From a bacterium (GTDB taxonomy: Bacteria > Pseudomonadota > Gammaproteobacteria > Burkholderiales > Burkholderiaceae_C), in contig JAVBXK010000049.1 of assembly GCA_030824555.1 (NCBI GenBank), positions 1 to 64,000 of the forward strand: 64,000 nt of DNA. The letters run 5' to 3'. Numbering within the stretch: position 1 is the stretch's first letter; every line of letters starts with the position of its first letter. Made by a program: the position numbers and the translations under genes. Shown piece after piece: positions 54,576-63,679 of this stretch. Below the pieces are notes generated by a model. It was given only the letters and a program-made list of their open reading frames with translations. It did not search any database and was not told where the DNA came from.

Positions 54576-56513
54576 TCAGGCTTGGTCGAGGAAGCGGGCC
54601 GCAAAATTGACCGGTGCCAGGGCTCGGCTGAACAAAAAGCCTTGCACCACGTCGCAACCCTGCTGACGCAACCAGTTGTGTTGCGCCTGTGTTTCGACCC
54701 CTTCTGCCACCACGCGGTAACCCAGCTTGTGGGCCATGGCCAGCGTGGCATCGACCACGGCGGTAGAGCGGTCGGGTTTGTCTGCCTGGCCGGGTTCGTT
54801 CAAACCCATCACAAAAGACTTGTCTATCTTCAGCACATCGAACTCCAGCACACGCAGGTACGACAGCGACGAATACCCGGTACCGAAGTCGTCCAGCGCG
54901 ATTTCAATGCCCGCTTGCCGCAGACGTGCCAGCGCCTGGATGGCGCTGCCATCGGCGTCCAGCAGCACCGACTCGGTCACTTCCAGCGCCAGGCTGGCGC
55001 ACGGCACACCGTACTGGCCGATGGCCAAGAGCCAGTCCACATCCACCGACGACGCCCTGAATTGCCGGGGTGACAGGTTCACGCTCAGTCGGAAACCGGG
55101 TGGAAGCGACGGCAGCCAAACCTTCAATTGTTGTAGCGATTGATGCATGACCAACTTGCCAAGTGTGTCAATCAGCCCCGATTCTTCTGCCACACGGATG
55201 AACACATCCGGTCGAATGGCCTGGCCTTCGTCCGTCCACCGCAACAGGGCTTCAGCCCCCACCAGCGTGCCGTTGTGCGCATCGAACTGCGGCTGATAGT
55301 GGAGTTGCAATACCTGGTTCTCGATGGCCTGACGCAACCGGTTTTCAAGGGTGACGCGCTGGGTCAGGCGGGCATCCAGGTCTGGGGTGTAGCGCCGCCA
55401 TTGGTCACCACCCCGGTTTTTGGCCTCGTACATGGCCATGTCGGCCCGCCGCAGCAGGGTGTCGGTGTCATCCCCGTCCTGGGGCGACAGTGCCATGCCG
55501 ACGCTCGCCGTCAATTGCAAGGTGTGTGCGCCCAGTTTCACCGGCTCGGCGACGGATGTCAGCAAGCGCTGGGCCACATAGGTGACTTCGGCAACATCGG
55601 TGATGCCGGTCAGCAGCACGATCAATTCGTCGCCGCCCTGGCGGGCCAGCACGTCGATGCTGCGCAAGGCCGACGGCAGCCGACGTGCCAGCGTTTGCAG
55701 CAACTCATCCCCCGCCCAGTGGCCCAGCGTGTCGTTCACGTTCTTGAAACGGTCCAGGTCGATGCACAGCACGCCCACCATGTGCTGTGGGCCACGTGCT
55801 TGCGCCAGCGCCAGCGCCAGGGGCAGTTGCTCCAGCAGGGCACGGCGGTTGGGCAGACCGGTCAGGTGATCGGTGCGCGCCAGGCGCTGCATGTCGTGCT
55901 CGCGCATGACGCGTTCGGTGACGTTGGTGACTGAACCCGCCATCAACCGGATCGATTTGTGGCCCGAGTAGGCCACCAGACCACGGGCAGCCAGCCACAG
56001 GTACTCGCCGTTGTGGGCCTTGACACGGTATTCGCAATAAAAATGGTCTGTGAGGCCCTTCAGGTGTGCGGTCACAGCCTTGTTGTAGATGGCCCGATCG
56101 TCAGGATGGACGATTTGCAGCCAGGCATCCGAGGTAGGCAGAAAATCATCGGTGTAGCCCAGAATTTCGAGCAACCGCCGCCCCACCACCAGCCGCTTGG
56201 TCAGCGGATCCCACTCGAACATGCCGTCGTGCGAGCCAGCCATGGCCAGCTCCAGGCTGTGCAATGAACGGCTGATGCGAGGCCAGAGCGCCAGTGCGCC
56301 CGTTGCGCCGGCAATGGCCATCAGCCAACCCAGCACCTGCAACACGGCGGTAACAGGTGCCAGGAGGGGCACGTAAAACGCCAGCACCAGCACCAGCAGG
56401 CCGAGGGCAGTCACCGCCACGCAAGCACCCAACCAGTCCGGCAGACGGCTTTGGGGTATGGCGTTGCGCAAAGGCTTGCGCGTGGGGCTGCTCATGCCGG
56501 ACATGCTATCCAC
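54576..56513 (-). CDS. PAS-GGDEF-EAL membrane protein
   Basis: RQGGDELIVLL, GAEALLRW, DFGTGYSSLSYLRVLEFDVLKIDKSFV; N-terminal TM segments. Confidence 0.92.
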   Translation of the reverse strand: MDSMSGMSSPTRKPLRNAIPQSRLPDWLGACVAVTALGLLVLVLAFYVPLLAPVTAVLQVLGWLMAIAGATGALALWPRISRSLHSLELAMAGSHDGMFEWDPLTKRLVVGRRLLEILGYTDDFLPTSDAWLQIVHPDDRAIYNKAVTAHLKGLTDHFYCEYRVKAHNGEYLWLAARGLVAYSGHKSIRLMAGSVTNVTERVMREHDMQRLARTDHLTGLPNRRALLEQLPLALALAQARGPQHMVGVLCIDLDRFKNVNDTLGHWAGDELLQTLARRLPSALRSIDVLARQGGDELIVLLTGITDVAEVTYVAQRLLTSVAEPVKLGAHTLQLTASVGMALSPQDGDDTDTLLRRADMAMYEAKNRGGDQWRRYTPDLDARLTQRVTLENRLRQAIENQVLQLHYQPQFDAHNGTLVGAEALLRWTDEGQAIRPDVFIRVAEESGLIDTLGKLVMHQSLQQLKVWLPSLPPGFRLSVNLSPRQFRASSVDVDWLLAIGQYGVPCASLALEVTESVLLDADGSAIQALARLRQAGIEIALDDFGTGYSSLSYLRVLEFDVLKIDKSFVMGLNEPGQADKPDRSTAVVDATLAMAHKLGYRVVAEGVETQAQHNWLRQQGCDVVQGFLFSRALAPVNFAARFLDQA

Positions 56514-56533
56514 ATTTCAGCAATGTGGGTATG

Positions 56534-57193
56534 TCAGAGCCAACCCAATACACCCAGCAAGGCCCCTGCGGCCAACAACCACAGCATGTGTATGCGGGTG
56601 CGCCAGACCACTGCTGTGGCCACCAGCGTCAGCAGCCAGGCGGTCAAGGGTTGTGCATTCAACCAGCGGACCAGCATGTCCCCGTCAAGCAGCTGTTCGC
56701 CCACGGTGGTGCCTGCAAGCACATTTGCAGCTGGCGCGGCCAGCAGCCACCCGGTTGCCAGCAGCAGCGCAATCACCACCGGTGCCAGGCCCTGTTTGAA
56801 CGCCCTGACCGAGCGGCGGTTCTGGTTGTGGTGTGCCCAGCGCGTAGCGGTGTAGGTCAATATGGACGAAGGCAGCAGCGTGGCCACCATGCACACCGCA
56901 ACCCCCAGCAGGCCGGTCCACCAAGCCAAGTTGCCTGCAGCAGGTCCGCCTGCCGCATTGACCCCCACCTGCCAGCCCATCAACGCGATGAACAGCACAT
57001 TGGGCCCCGGTGCAGCCTGCGACAACGCAATTGAAGATGTGAATTGCACATCCGTGAGCCAAGCTTTTTCGCTGACCAGGAAACGGTGCATGTCAGGTGC
57101 GGTGGTGATGGCGCCCCCCACCGCCAGCAACGACAGCGAGGCGAAATGGGTGAACAGCTCAAGCCAGTTGGCAAGGGTAGGGGCCATGCTCAT
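56534..57193 (-). CDS. chrA: Chromate transporter family protein (short ChrA half)
   Basis: AVGGAITTAPDMHRFLVSEKAWLTDVQFTSSIALSQAAPGPNVLFIALMGWQVG. Confidence 0.88.
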   Translation of the reverse strand: MSMAPTLANWLELFTHFASLSLLAVGGAITTAPDMHRFLVSEKAWLTDVQFTSSIALSQAAPGPNVLFIALMGWQVGVNAAGGPAAGNLAWWTGLLGVAVCMVATLLPSSILTYTATRWAHHNQNRRSVRAFKQGLAPVVIALLLATGWLLAAPAANVLAGTTVGEQLLDGDMLVRWLNAQPLTAWLLTLVATAVVWRTRIHMLWLLAAGALLGVLGWL

Positions 57194-57798
57194 GGTGCGT
57201 TGCCTGGCTCATCGCTTACGCTCGATTCACCCAGGCGGCGGTAGGCCCACGCAAAGCCTGTCCCACCCAGTCCCAACAACACCCAGGCCAACGGCCAACG
57301 CAGCCATGCAATGGCAACGAACGTGGCCGTGGCCAGCAGTGCGCACATGCGCCAGCCCATCACATTGCGGGCCAATGCCGCCATCAGCTTGATGCCGGTG
57401 GCGGCAATCAGCCCGGCCGACACCATGCCCATGCCGCGCAAAGCGGCCTGTGCCCAGGCAGCATCGGCCACCTTGCCGTAAAAAAATGCCAGCAGCAGTA
57501 CCACCGCCAATGGCGCAGCCAGCATCCCGGCCAATGCGGCCAACGCGCCGCTCAGGCCAAAGTAGCGGCCCCCGATCATCAAAGACAGGTTGACCACGTT
57601 CGGGCCGGGCATTACCTGTGCCACAGCCCATTCTTCGACGAATTGCTCGCGCGTCATCCAGCGGCGCTTTTCGACCAGCTCCCGTTGCACGATGGCCAGC
57701 ACGCCACCAAAACCCTGCAAAGCCAGGATGCTGAAAGACAGAAACAAGTCGGTCCGTGAACGTGGTTGGCAGTTGTTTTCGCTTGTCGAAAGTGTCAT
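57190..57798 (-). CDS. chrA: Chromate transporter family protein (short ChrA half)
   Basis: LQGFGGVLAIVQRELVEKRRWMTREQFVEEWAVAQVMPGPNVVNLSLMIGGRYFG; 4-nt overlap with partner. Confidence 0.9.
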   Translation of the reverse strand: MTLSTSENNCQPRSRTDLFLSFSILALQGFGGVLAIVQRELVEKRRWMTREQFVEEWAVAQVMPGPNVVNLSLMIGGRYFGLSGALAALAGMLAAPLAVVLLLAFFYGKVADAAWAQAALRGMGMVSAGLIAATGIKLMAALARNVMGWRMCALLATATFVAIAWLRWPLAWVLLGLGGTGFAWAYRRLGESSVSDEPGNAP

Positions 57799-57919
57799 GC
57801 GTGGTTCCGGTTTTCCAGCCTGATGGCTGTGCCAACGCCCGCCACCGCAGTGGACATTCTTTTATCTGTATAGCGGAGTATTCAATGCAGAAAAGCGGAA
57901 GGCATGTATTTTTTACAAA

Positions 57920-59203
57920 TCACAGGATGGCGCTGCCTGGGTGCTCGCCGCGCTCGTACACCACGTGGGCACGGCCCACCAGTAGCGTGTCCAGTTCGCC
58001 AATGTTCTGGGTGTCCTTGTTGGTGTAGGGCAGTTTTTGCAGCACGTAACGCATGGCGTTCAGGCGAGCGCGCTTCTTGCAGTCGCTTTTGATGACCGTC
58101 CAGGGGGCATCGGCCGTGTCGGTTTCGAAGAACATGGCCTCCTTGGCCTTGGTGTAGTCGTCCCACTTGTCCAGGCTGGCCAGGTCAATCGGGCTGAGTT
58201 TCCATTGTTTGAGCGGATGGGCCTCGCGCTCCTTGAAGCGGCGGCGCTGCTCCTTGCGGCTGACCGAGAACCAAAACTTGATCAGGTGGATGCCGCTGCG
58301 CACCAGTTGACGCTCGAACTGCGGGGTCTGGCGGATGAACTCCTGGTACTCGTCGTCGGAACAAAAACCCATGACACGTTCCACACCAGCCCGGTTGTAC
58401 CAGCTGCGGTCGAACAGCGTGATTTCGCCCGCTGTGGGCAAATGCTGCACGTAACGCTGGAAGTACCACTGACCGCGTTCAACTTCGCTCGGTTTTTCAA
58501 GCGCCACCACACGGGCACCGCGAGGGTTCAAGTGCTCCATCATGCGTTTGATGGTGCCGCCTTTGCCCGCAGCATCGCGCCCTTCAAACAGGATGACCAC
58601 GCGCTGCCCCGTCTCTTTGGCCCAGGCCTGGAGCTTGAGGAACTCCACTTGCAGCAGGTATTTCTGCTTCTCGTAGTTTTTGCGGGAGAGCAGGTTTTTG
58701 TAGGGGTACTCGCCCTTGCGCCAGTTGAGCGACAGCTCTTCGTCCGGGGCAACCTTGTCAATGGCCAATTTGCCAGTAGACAGTGTGCGTGCCTTCAGCA
58801 GTTCGCGGATGGCTTTGGCATCGTCAGGTGCCGCACCTTCCAGAATGGCCTTCAGGCCGCTGGCCTTTGCGGCGGCTTTGGTCTTGGGGTTGTTCAGGAT
58901 GTTTTCCACGGCCACCAGCTTGGCATCCTGGGCTTTTTCCACGGCACGCTTGACCGTGGCACGGCGCAGCGGCTCGGGTTCGGGTTTGGCCAGCACGTCG
59001 CCAGCGCTGACCTTGCGTGCAACGGGGGGTTTGGCTACCGCCGCTTTGGTCGCCGTTGCCTTGACGGCAGGCTTCGCCAGCTTGACGCTCAGCTTGACAG
59101 TCTTGGTCTGCACGCCGACGGCGGCAGCCTTGGCGACCGCTTCGGTTGACTTTGCCGCGGAAGCAATGGGGGTGACGTTGTCCGTAGTTTGATCAGTTTG
59201 CAT
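57920..59203 (-). CDS. ppk2: Polyphosphate kinase 2 family protein with Lys/Ala-rich N-terminal extension
   Basis: RVVILFEGRDAAGKGGTIKRMMEHLNPRGARVVAL; FDRSWYNRAGVERVMGFCSDDEYQEFIRQTPQFERQLV. Confidence 0.95.
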   Translation of the reverse strand: MQTDQTTDNVTPIASAAKSTEAVAKAAAVGVQTKTVKLSVKLAKPAVKATATKAAVAKPPVARKVSAGDVLAKPEPEPLRRATVKRAVEKAQDAKLVAVENILNNPKTKAAAKASGLKAILEGAAPDDAKAIRELLKARTLSTGKLAIDKVAPDEELSLNWRKGEYPYKNLLSRKNYEKQKYLLQVEFLKLQAWAKETGQRVVILFEGRDAAGKGGTIKRMMEHLNPRGARVVALEKPSEVERGQWYFQRYVQHLPTAGEITLFDRSWYNRAGVERVMGFCSDDEYQEFIRQTPQFERQLVRSGIHLIKFWFSVSRKEQRRRFKEREAHPLKQWKLSPIDLASLDKWDDYTKAKEAMFFETDTADAPWTVIKSDCKKRARLNAMRYVLQKLPYTNKDTQNIGELDTLLVGRAHVVYERGEHPGSAIL

Positions 59204-59300
59204 GTGTGTGTCAGGAAGATGTCAATCCACCAGTATGTTCAGGTTCAACAGGGTGCAGTTTGACGTATGTCAAGCGACGTCAGCGTTTGATGAACGGGGG

Positions 59301-60650
59301 TCAGCCCAGTTTTTTCACCATGACCACACTCTTGCGGTCCCAGTTGTATTTGCGTTTGCGGGCGTCTGGCAACCAGTCGGGGTCCACCTGCACAAAGCCG
59401 CGTTTGATGAACCAGTGCATGGTGCGTGTGGTCAGCACAAAAATGCTTTGCAGCCCCATCAGGCGGGCGCGCTGCTCGATACGTTTGAGCACCTTTTCGC
59501 CATCGCCCTGGCCCTGGCTTTGGGGGGACACGGTGAGTGCCGCCATTTCAGCCGTTTTGCCTTCGGGATACGGATATAGCGCAGCGCAGGCGAAGATGAC
59601 GCCGTCGTGCTCGACGATGGTGTAGTTGGCCACGTCGCGTTCGATCTCGGTGCGGCTGCGCTTGACCAGCGTGCCGTCTTTCTCGAACGGCTCGATCAGT
59701 TGAAGGATGCCGCCCACGTCGTCCGGCGTGGCTTCGCGCAGGCTTTCCAGCTTTTCATCGACCACCATGGTGCCGATGCCGTCGTGCACATACACCTCCA
59801 GCAGCAGCGCACCGTCCACCGAAAACGGGATGATGTGGCTGCGCTCCACGCCCGCTTTGCAGGCTTTGACGCAGTGCTGCAAATAAAACGCGGTGTCGGT
59901 GGGCACCTGGGGCGCGGGCAGTTGGGCCAGCAGCGCCTCGGCCGTGGCCAGGGGCAACTCGGTATCGATGGCGTTGTCTTCGCTGACCGGTTGTGTGGGG
60001 TCAAGCGGCACGCCGGGCACTTCTGTCACAAAAATCAGCTTGTCGGCCTGCAGGGCAATGGCCACAGAGGTGGCCACCTCTTCCATGCTGAGGTTGAAGG
60101 CTTCGCCCGTGGGCGAAAACCCGAACGGAGACAGCAGCACCAGCGCCCCCATGTCCAGCGTGCGGCTGATGCCGCCCACGTCCACCTTGCGCACCAAACC
60201 GCTGTGTTGAAAGTCCACCCCGTCCACGATGCCCACGGGCCGCGCCGTGATGAAGTTGCCCGACAGCACCCGCACCGTGCTGCCCGCCATGGGCGTGTTG
60301 GGCAGGCCCTGGCTGAAAGCAGCTTCAATTTCGTAGCGCAGCTGCCCGGCGGCCTCTTGAGCACAGTCCAGTGCCACCGAGTCGGTGATACGGATGCCGT
60401 GCGAATACTTGGCCTGGTGCCCCTTGGCCGCCAGCTGCTCGTTCACCTGAGGGCGAAAGCCGTGCACCAGCACCAGCTTCACGCCCATGCTCTGGATCAT
60501 GGCCAGGTCTTGCGCCAGGTTGTGCAGCTTGCCAGCCGCAATCGCCTCGCCCGCAATGCCCACCACGAAGGTCTGGTTGCGAAATTTGTGGATGTACGGT
60601 GCCACCGACCGGAACCAGGGCACGAAGGTGAAATTGAAGACGTTTGACAT
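59301..60650 (-). CDS. argA: Amino-acid N-acetyltransferase (N-acetylglutamate synthase)
   Basis: AAK domain KLVLVHGFRPQVNEQLAAKG; C-terminal GNAT domain MAALTVSPQSQGQGDGEKVLKRIEQRA. Start MSNVFNFTF at 60650; track ORF extension is spurious. Confidence 0.95.
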   Translation of the reverse strand: MSNVFNFTFVPWFRSVAPYIHKFRNQTFVVGIAGEAIAAGKLHNLAQDLAMIQSMGVKLVLVHGFRPQVNEQLAAKGHQAKYSHGIRITDSVALDCAQEAAGQLRYEIEAAFSQGLPNTPMAGSTVRVLSGNFITARPVGIVDGVDFQHSGLVRKVDVGGISRTLDMGALVLLSPFGFSPTGEAFNLSMEEVATSVAIALQADKLIFVTEVPGVPLDPTQPVSEDNAIDTELPLATAEALLAQLPAPQVPTDTAFYLQHCVKACKAGVERSHIIPFSVDGALLLEVYVHDGIGTMVVDEKLESLREATPDDVGGILQLIEPFEKDGTLVKRSRTEIERDVANYTIVEHDGVIFACAALYPYPEGKTAEMAALTVSPQSQGQGDGEKVLKRIEQRARLMGLQSIFVLTTRTMHWFIKRGFVQVDPDWLPDARKRKYNWDRKSVVMVKKLG

Positions 60651-60667
60651 GGGTATGCAGTGCAGGC

Positions 60668-61117
60668 TTAACTGACGGACAGCAGTTGAAGGTGTTGGGC
60701 GGGTAAAAGACGAAGAAAGTCGCGGTCGAATGTCACCAGAATGTCGCCGTGGCTCAAGGTCGTGGCGGCAATCCAGGCATCCGGTATGTCGTTGCCCGAG
60801 AGTGCTTGCACAGTGCACAGCTGCCGCATGGTGGGCCATTCGGTTTCCCCGGTCAGCCAGCCAACGCCTGGGCAGGCCAGCAACGCGTCGATGAAGGCCA
60901 ACGCTGGGCGCATGGGTGTGGGGTTCACAAAAATTTTGGGGTGAGTGACCAGACGGAGGTAGCTCGCCACCACAGTGCCCATCAATCGGAACGTCGAAGC
61001 AGGGCTGGCTTGGCTGATCCCCGCCGACAGGGCCTGTGTCAGCCACTGGTGCGCCATGGCGTGGTGCACATGGTCGCGCCGTGATGCCGCCACCAACACG
61101 TTCACATCGGGGGTCAT
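60668..61117 (-). CDS. PIN-domain toxin (VapC-type)
   Basis: PDVNVLVAASRRDHVHHAMAHQWL; IPDAWIAATTLSHGDILVTFDRDFLRL acidic residues. Confidence 0.88.
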   Translation of the reverse strand: MTPDVNVLVAASRRDHVHHAMAHQWLTQALSAGISQASPASTFRLMGTVVASYLRLVTHPKIFVNPTPMRPALAFIDALLACPGVGWLTGETEWPTMRQLCTVQALSGNDIPDAWIAATTLSHGDILVTFDRDFLRLLPAQHLQLLSVS

Positions 61118-61386
61118 GCGGTATTGCCCTCTTTGCCCGTAATGAGACTTTCAACCGCAGTCAACATGGATTTGTTGCTGGTAGGGTCAATGCCCGATTG
61201 CAGGCCGCCTTGCCCGTCGAACAGGGGCAATTCAGGCAGGGTGATCGGTGTGGATGGCCGTGTGGACTGAACGTACTGTGCCAGCATCTCCCGCACCTTG
61301 GCGCTCAGTGAGGTGCCCTCTTCAATGGCTTTGATGCGGGCTTTCTTGATGAGCTGGTCGTCAATGGACAGGGTCAGGTTCGACAC
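61114..61386 (-). CDS. Antitoxin of the PIN TA pair (VapB-type)
   Basis: NLTLSIDDQLIKKARIKAIEEGTSLSAKVREMLAQYV ribbon-helix-helix-like; 4-nt overlap with toxin; GTG start. Confidence 0.85.
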   Translation of the reverse strand: MSNLTLSIDDQLIKKARIKAIEEGTSLSAKVREMLAQYVQSTRPSTPITLPELPLFDGQGGLQSGIDPTSNKSMLTAVESLITGKEGNTA

Positions 61387-61476
61387 GGTGGACTCCAGGG
61401 CATGGGTTGTCTGGCATAGTTTGCAAACCAGTGTAGCACGTGAACATGTGAAACTGTGTCCTGGGATATGCTGTCC

Positions 61477-61644
61477 ATGTCCGAGATCCTGACCATCACG
61501 TTTCCCGAGTCCTTGCCAGTTTCAGCCCGCCGTGAAGGCACGCCGTTGGGCGAGGTAGCGGGCTACAAGGGGCGCTTCAACGACCGGCTCACGCCCGGTT
61601 CCACTGGGCTGGGCACAAACCTCCCCCGTACCTGTGCGGTGTAG
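61477..61644 (+). pseudogene. Degenerate, internally deleted copy of the hrpA 5' end
   Basis: [13 protein letters not shown] + GTPLGEVAGYKGRFNDRLTPGS matches [12 protein letters not shown] (63699-63735) and [12 protein letters not shown] (63964-64000) of intact hrpA; the approx. 75 intervening codons including Walker A are missing. Confidence 0.82.
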
Positions 61645-61951
61645 CGCGCCCTTGATGCGGCAGGCAGCCATCGGCCCGTTGTGAAGATTGACTACAGCAG
61701 TAGGGATTTGCTGACAAAAAGTCAGGAAGTGCTGACAGTGTGCGTGCGTGGCGATTAAAAAAATAAATCAGTCCCGCCTTCGGAACATTGCATTCCGGTC
61801 AACGCTCGCTGAAATCACTCTGGGAGGGGTGATCCATCTCTTGTTTGCTTCCGAGTCTCCATCCCTCTGCAAACAGCCGTTGCCCTTTGTGACGCGGCGC
61901 TGTCGCTGATCTGTGCACTGTGTGTATTGAATTTTCCAGGGAGAAAACCGC

Positions 61952-63496
61952 ATGTCTATCAGATGGAACCTCAAAACAAAGTTGCTGCTGCTCAGCTCAC
62001 TGCTGTTGGCATTTTTTGCCCTGAGTGGGCTCACCAGCGTCTTCCTGCAGCAGCAGGGAGATGCCGACATGTCTTCGCTTTATGCTGACCGGGTGGTACC
62101 GCTCCAACAGCTCAAGTCGGTATCCGACGCGTATGCGGTGCAGATTGTGGACACCGCACACAAAGCACGCGACGGTGCGTTGACCACTGAGCAAGCCACC
62201 CGCTCGATTGCCGAAGCAAAAAGCATCATCCAGCGCGAGTGGAAAGCCTATACCGCCACTTACCTGGTGGAACGGGAAAAACAGCTGGTCCACCAGATGG
62301 ACGGGCTGATGGGCCCCGCCAACGCCGCCGTCGATGAACTGGCGCGTCTGGTTGCCCAGCCTGACAAGGCTGCGCTGGCCGCCTTTGCCGCCCGTCAGAT
62401 GTACCCGGCCTTCGACCCCATGCAAGATGTGCTGGGCCAACTCATTCAGACCCAGCTCGATGTGTCCCAGCAAACCGTGCTGTCGCACCAACACAGCACC
62501 CAGGCATTCACAGGTACGCTGGTGGTCACGTTGCTGGTGGCCGGTGCTGTGGGCATGGGCGTGGCTTTGTGGATCAGCCGCACCACGGTCGAACCCCTGC
62601 GCGATGCGGTGCAATTTGCCCACCAGGTGGCACAAGGCGACCTGACCACCACCGTTGATGCTCCTGGCACTGATGAGGTTGCCCAATTGCGCCACGCGCT
62701 GAGCGGCATGCAAGAAGCACTGACCCGCGTGGTGGCCGAAGTGCGGCAACAGGCAGACCAGCTGGCCGCCTCGGCCCAGCAAATAGCCGGGGGCAACCTC
62801 GACCTGAGCCAGCGCACCGAAGAGCAAGCCAGTGCGCTTCAGCAGCAAGCTGCATCCATGGAGCAACTGGGCAGCAACGTGCACCACAACGCCACCCATG
62901 CCAACCAGGCCAGCCGCATGGCTGCCCACGCGTCCGAGGTCGCTGCCCGAGGCGGAGAAGCGGTGGCTGATGTGGTCAGCACCATGCAAGGCATCACGGC
63001 CAGCTCACGCAAGATCGGCGACATCATCGGGGTGATTGACGGCATTGCTTTCCAGACCAACATCCTGGCCCTGAACGCTGCGGTGGAAGCGGCCCGCGCC
63101 GGCGATGCCGGACGGGGTTTTGCCGTGGTCGCTGCCGAGGTGCGAAGCCTGGCCAGCCGCTCGGCTGCAGCGGCTCAGGAAATCAAAGTGCTCATTCACG
63201 ACAGCCTGGAGCGGGTCGAATCCGGCAGCCAGCAGGTCGATACCGCAGGGCACACCATGGGCGAAGTGGTGACGGCTATCCAGAAGGTCACCGAATTGGT
63301 CCACGGCATCGACGGGGCCAGCAACGAACAAAGCACCGGCATGGACCAGGTGGGCAAAGCCATCAACATGATCGATCAGGCCACGCAGATGAACGCGGCA
63401 CTGGTCGAAGAAATGGCTGCTGCAACCGAGCGACTCAAGTCGCAGGCACAGGAGCTGGTGGCGGCGGTGTCGGTGTTCCATCTGCGCAGTGCCTGA
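61952..63496 (+). CDS. Methyl-accepting chemotaxis protein
   Basis: N-terminal TM and periplasmic four-helix bundle; HAMP; signalling tip IIGVIDGIAFQTNILALNAAVEAARAGDAGRGFAVVAAEVRSLASRSA. Confidence 0.96.
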   Translation: MSIRWNLKTKLLLLSSLLLAFFALSGLTSVFLQQQGDADMSSLYADRVVPLQQLKSVSDAYAVQIVDTAHKARDGALTTEQATRSIAEAKSIIQREWKAYTATYLVEREKQLVHQMDGLMGPANAAVDELARLVAQPDKAALAAFAARQMYPAFDPMQDVLGQLIQTQLDVSQQTVLSHQHSTQAFTGTLVVTLLVAGAVGMGVALWISRTTVEPLRDAVQFAHQVAQGDLTTTVDAPGTDEVAQLRHALSGMQEALTRVVAEVRQQADQLAASAQQIAGGNLDLSQRTEEQASALQQQAASMEQLGSNVHHNATHANQASRMAAHASEVAARGGEAVADVVSTMQGITASSRKIGDIIGVIDGIAFQTNILALNAAVEAARAGDAGRGFAVVAAEVRSLASRSAAAAQEIKVLIHDSLERVESGSQQVDTAGHTMGEVVTAIQKVTELVHGIDGASNEQSTGMDQVGKAINMIDQATQMNAALVEEMAAATERLKSQAQELVAAVSVFHLRSA

Positions 63497-63552
63497 GCTG
63501 AGATCGCCCATGCCCGCTCACCACCCAAAAATGCACCCGCTCGGCGTTGCAA

Positions 63553-63590
63553 ATGCGCGCAATAGCCCGAGCTATTGCTGTGCTTTGCGC
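63553..63590. repeat. Imperfect inverted repeat between the MCP gene and hrpA
   Basis: GCAAATGCGCGCAATAGC-CCGA-GCTATTGCTGTGCTTTGC; inner 8-bp arms GCAATAGC/GCTATTGC perfect. Confidence 0.7.
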
Positions 63591-63679
63591 CTTGATCGGG
63601 CACGTTTGGTGCGCTGCTCGGGCACGCCCGAAAAACTCTCAACCTCTGAGTGACTCCAGCGCCCCGGGATAATCGGGGC

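Noticed and set aside
57190-57798. Split chrA as a frameshifted or novel gene
   Set aside because: Paired short-chain ChrA proteins with overlapping genes are an established arrangement.
60651-61154. N-terminal extension of the argA ORF
   Set aside because: It is antisense or out of frame relative to the PIN gene; the canonical ArgA start MSNVFNFTF is at 60650.
61711-61725. CTGAC-AAAAA-GTCAG hairpin upstream of the MCP gene
   Set aside because: Short 5-bp stem, no supporting context; likely to occur by chance.
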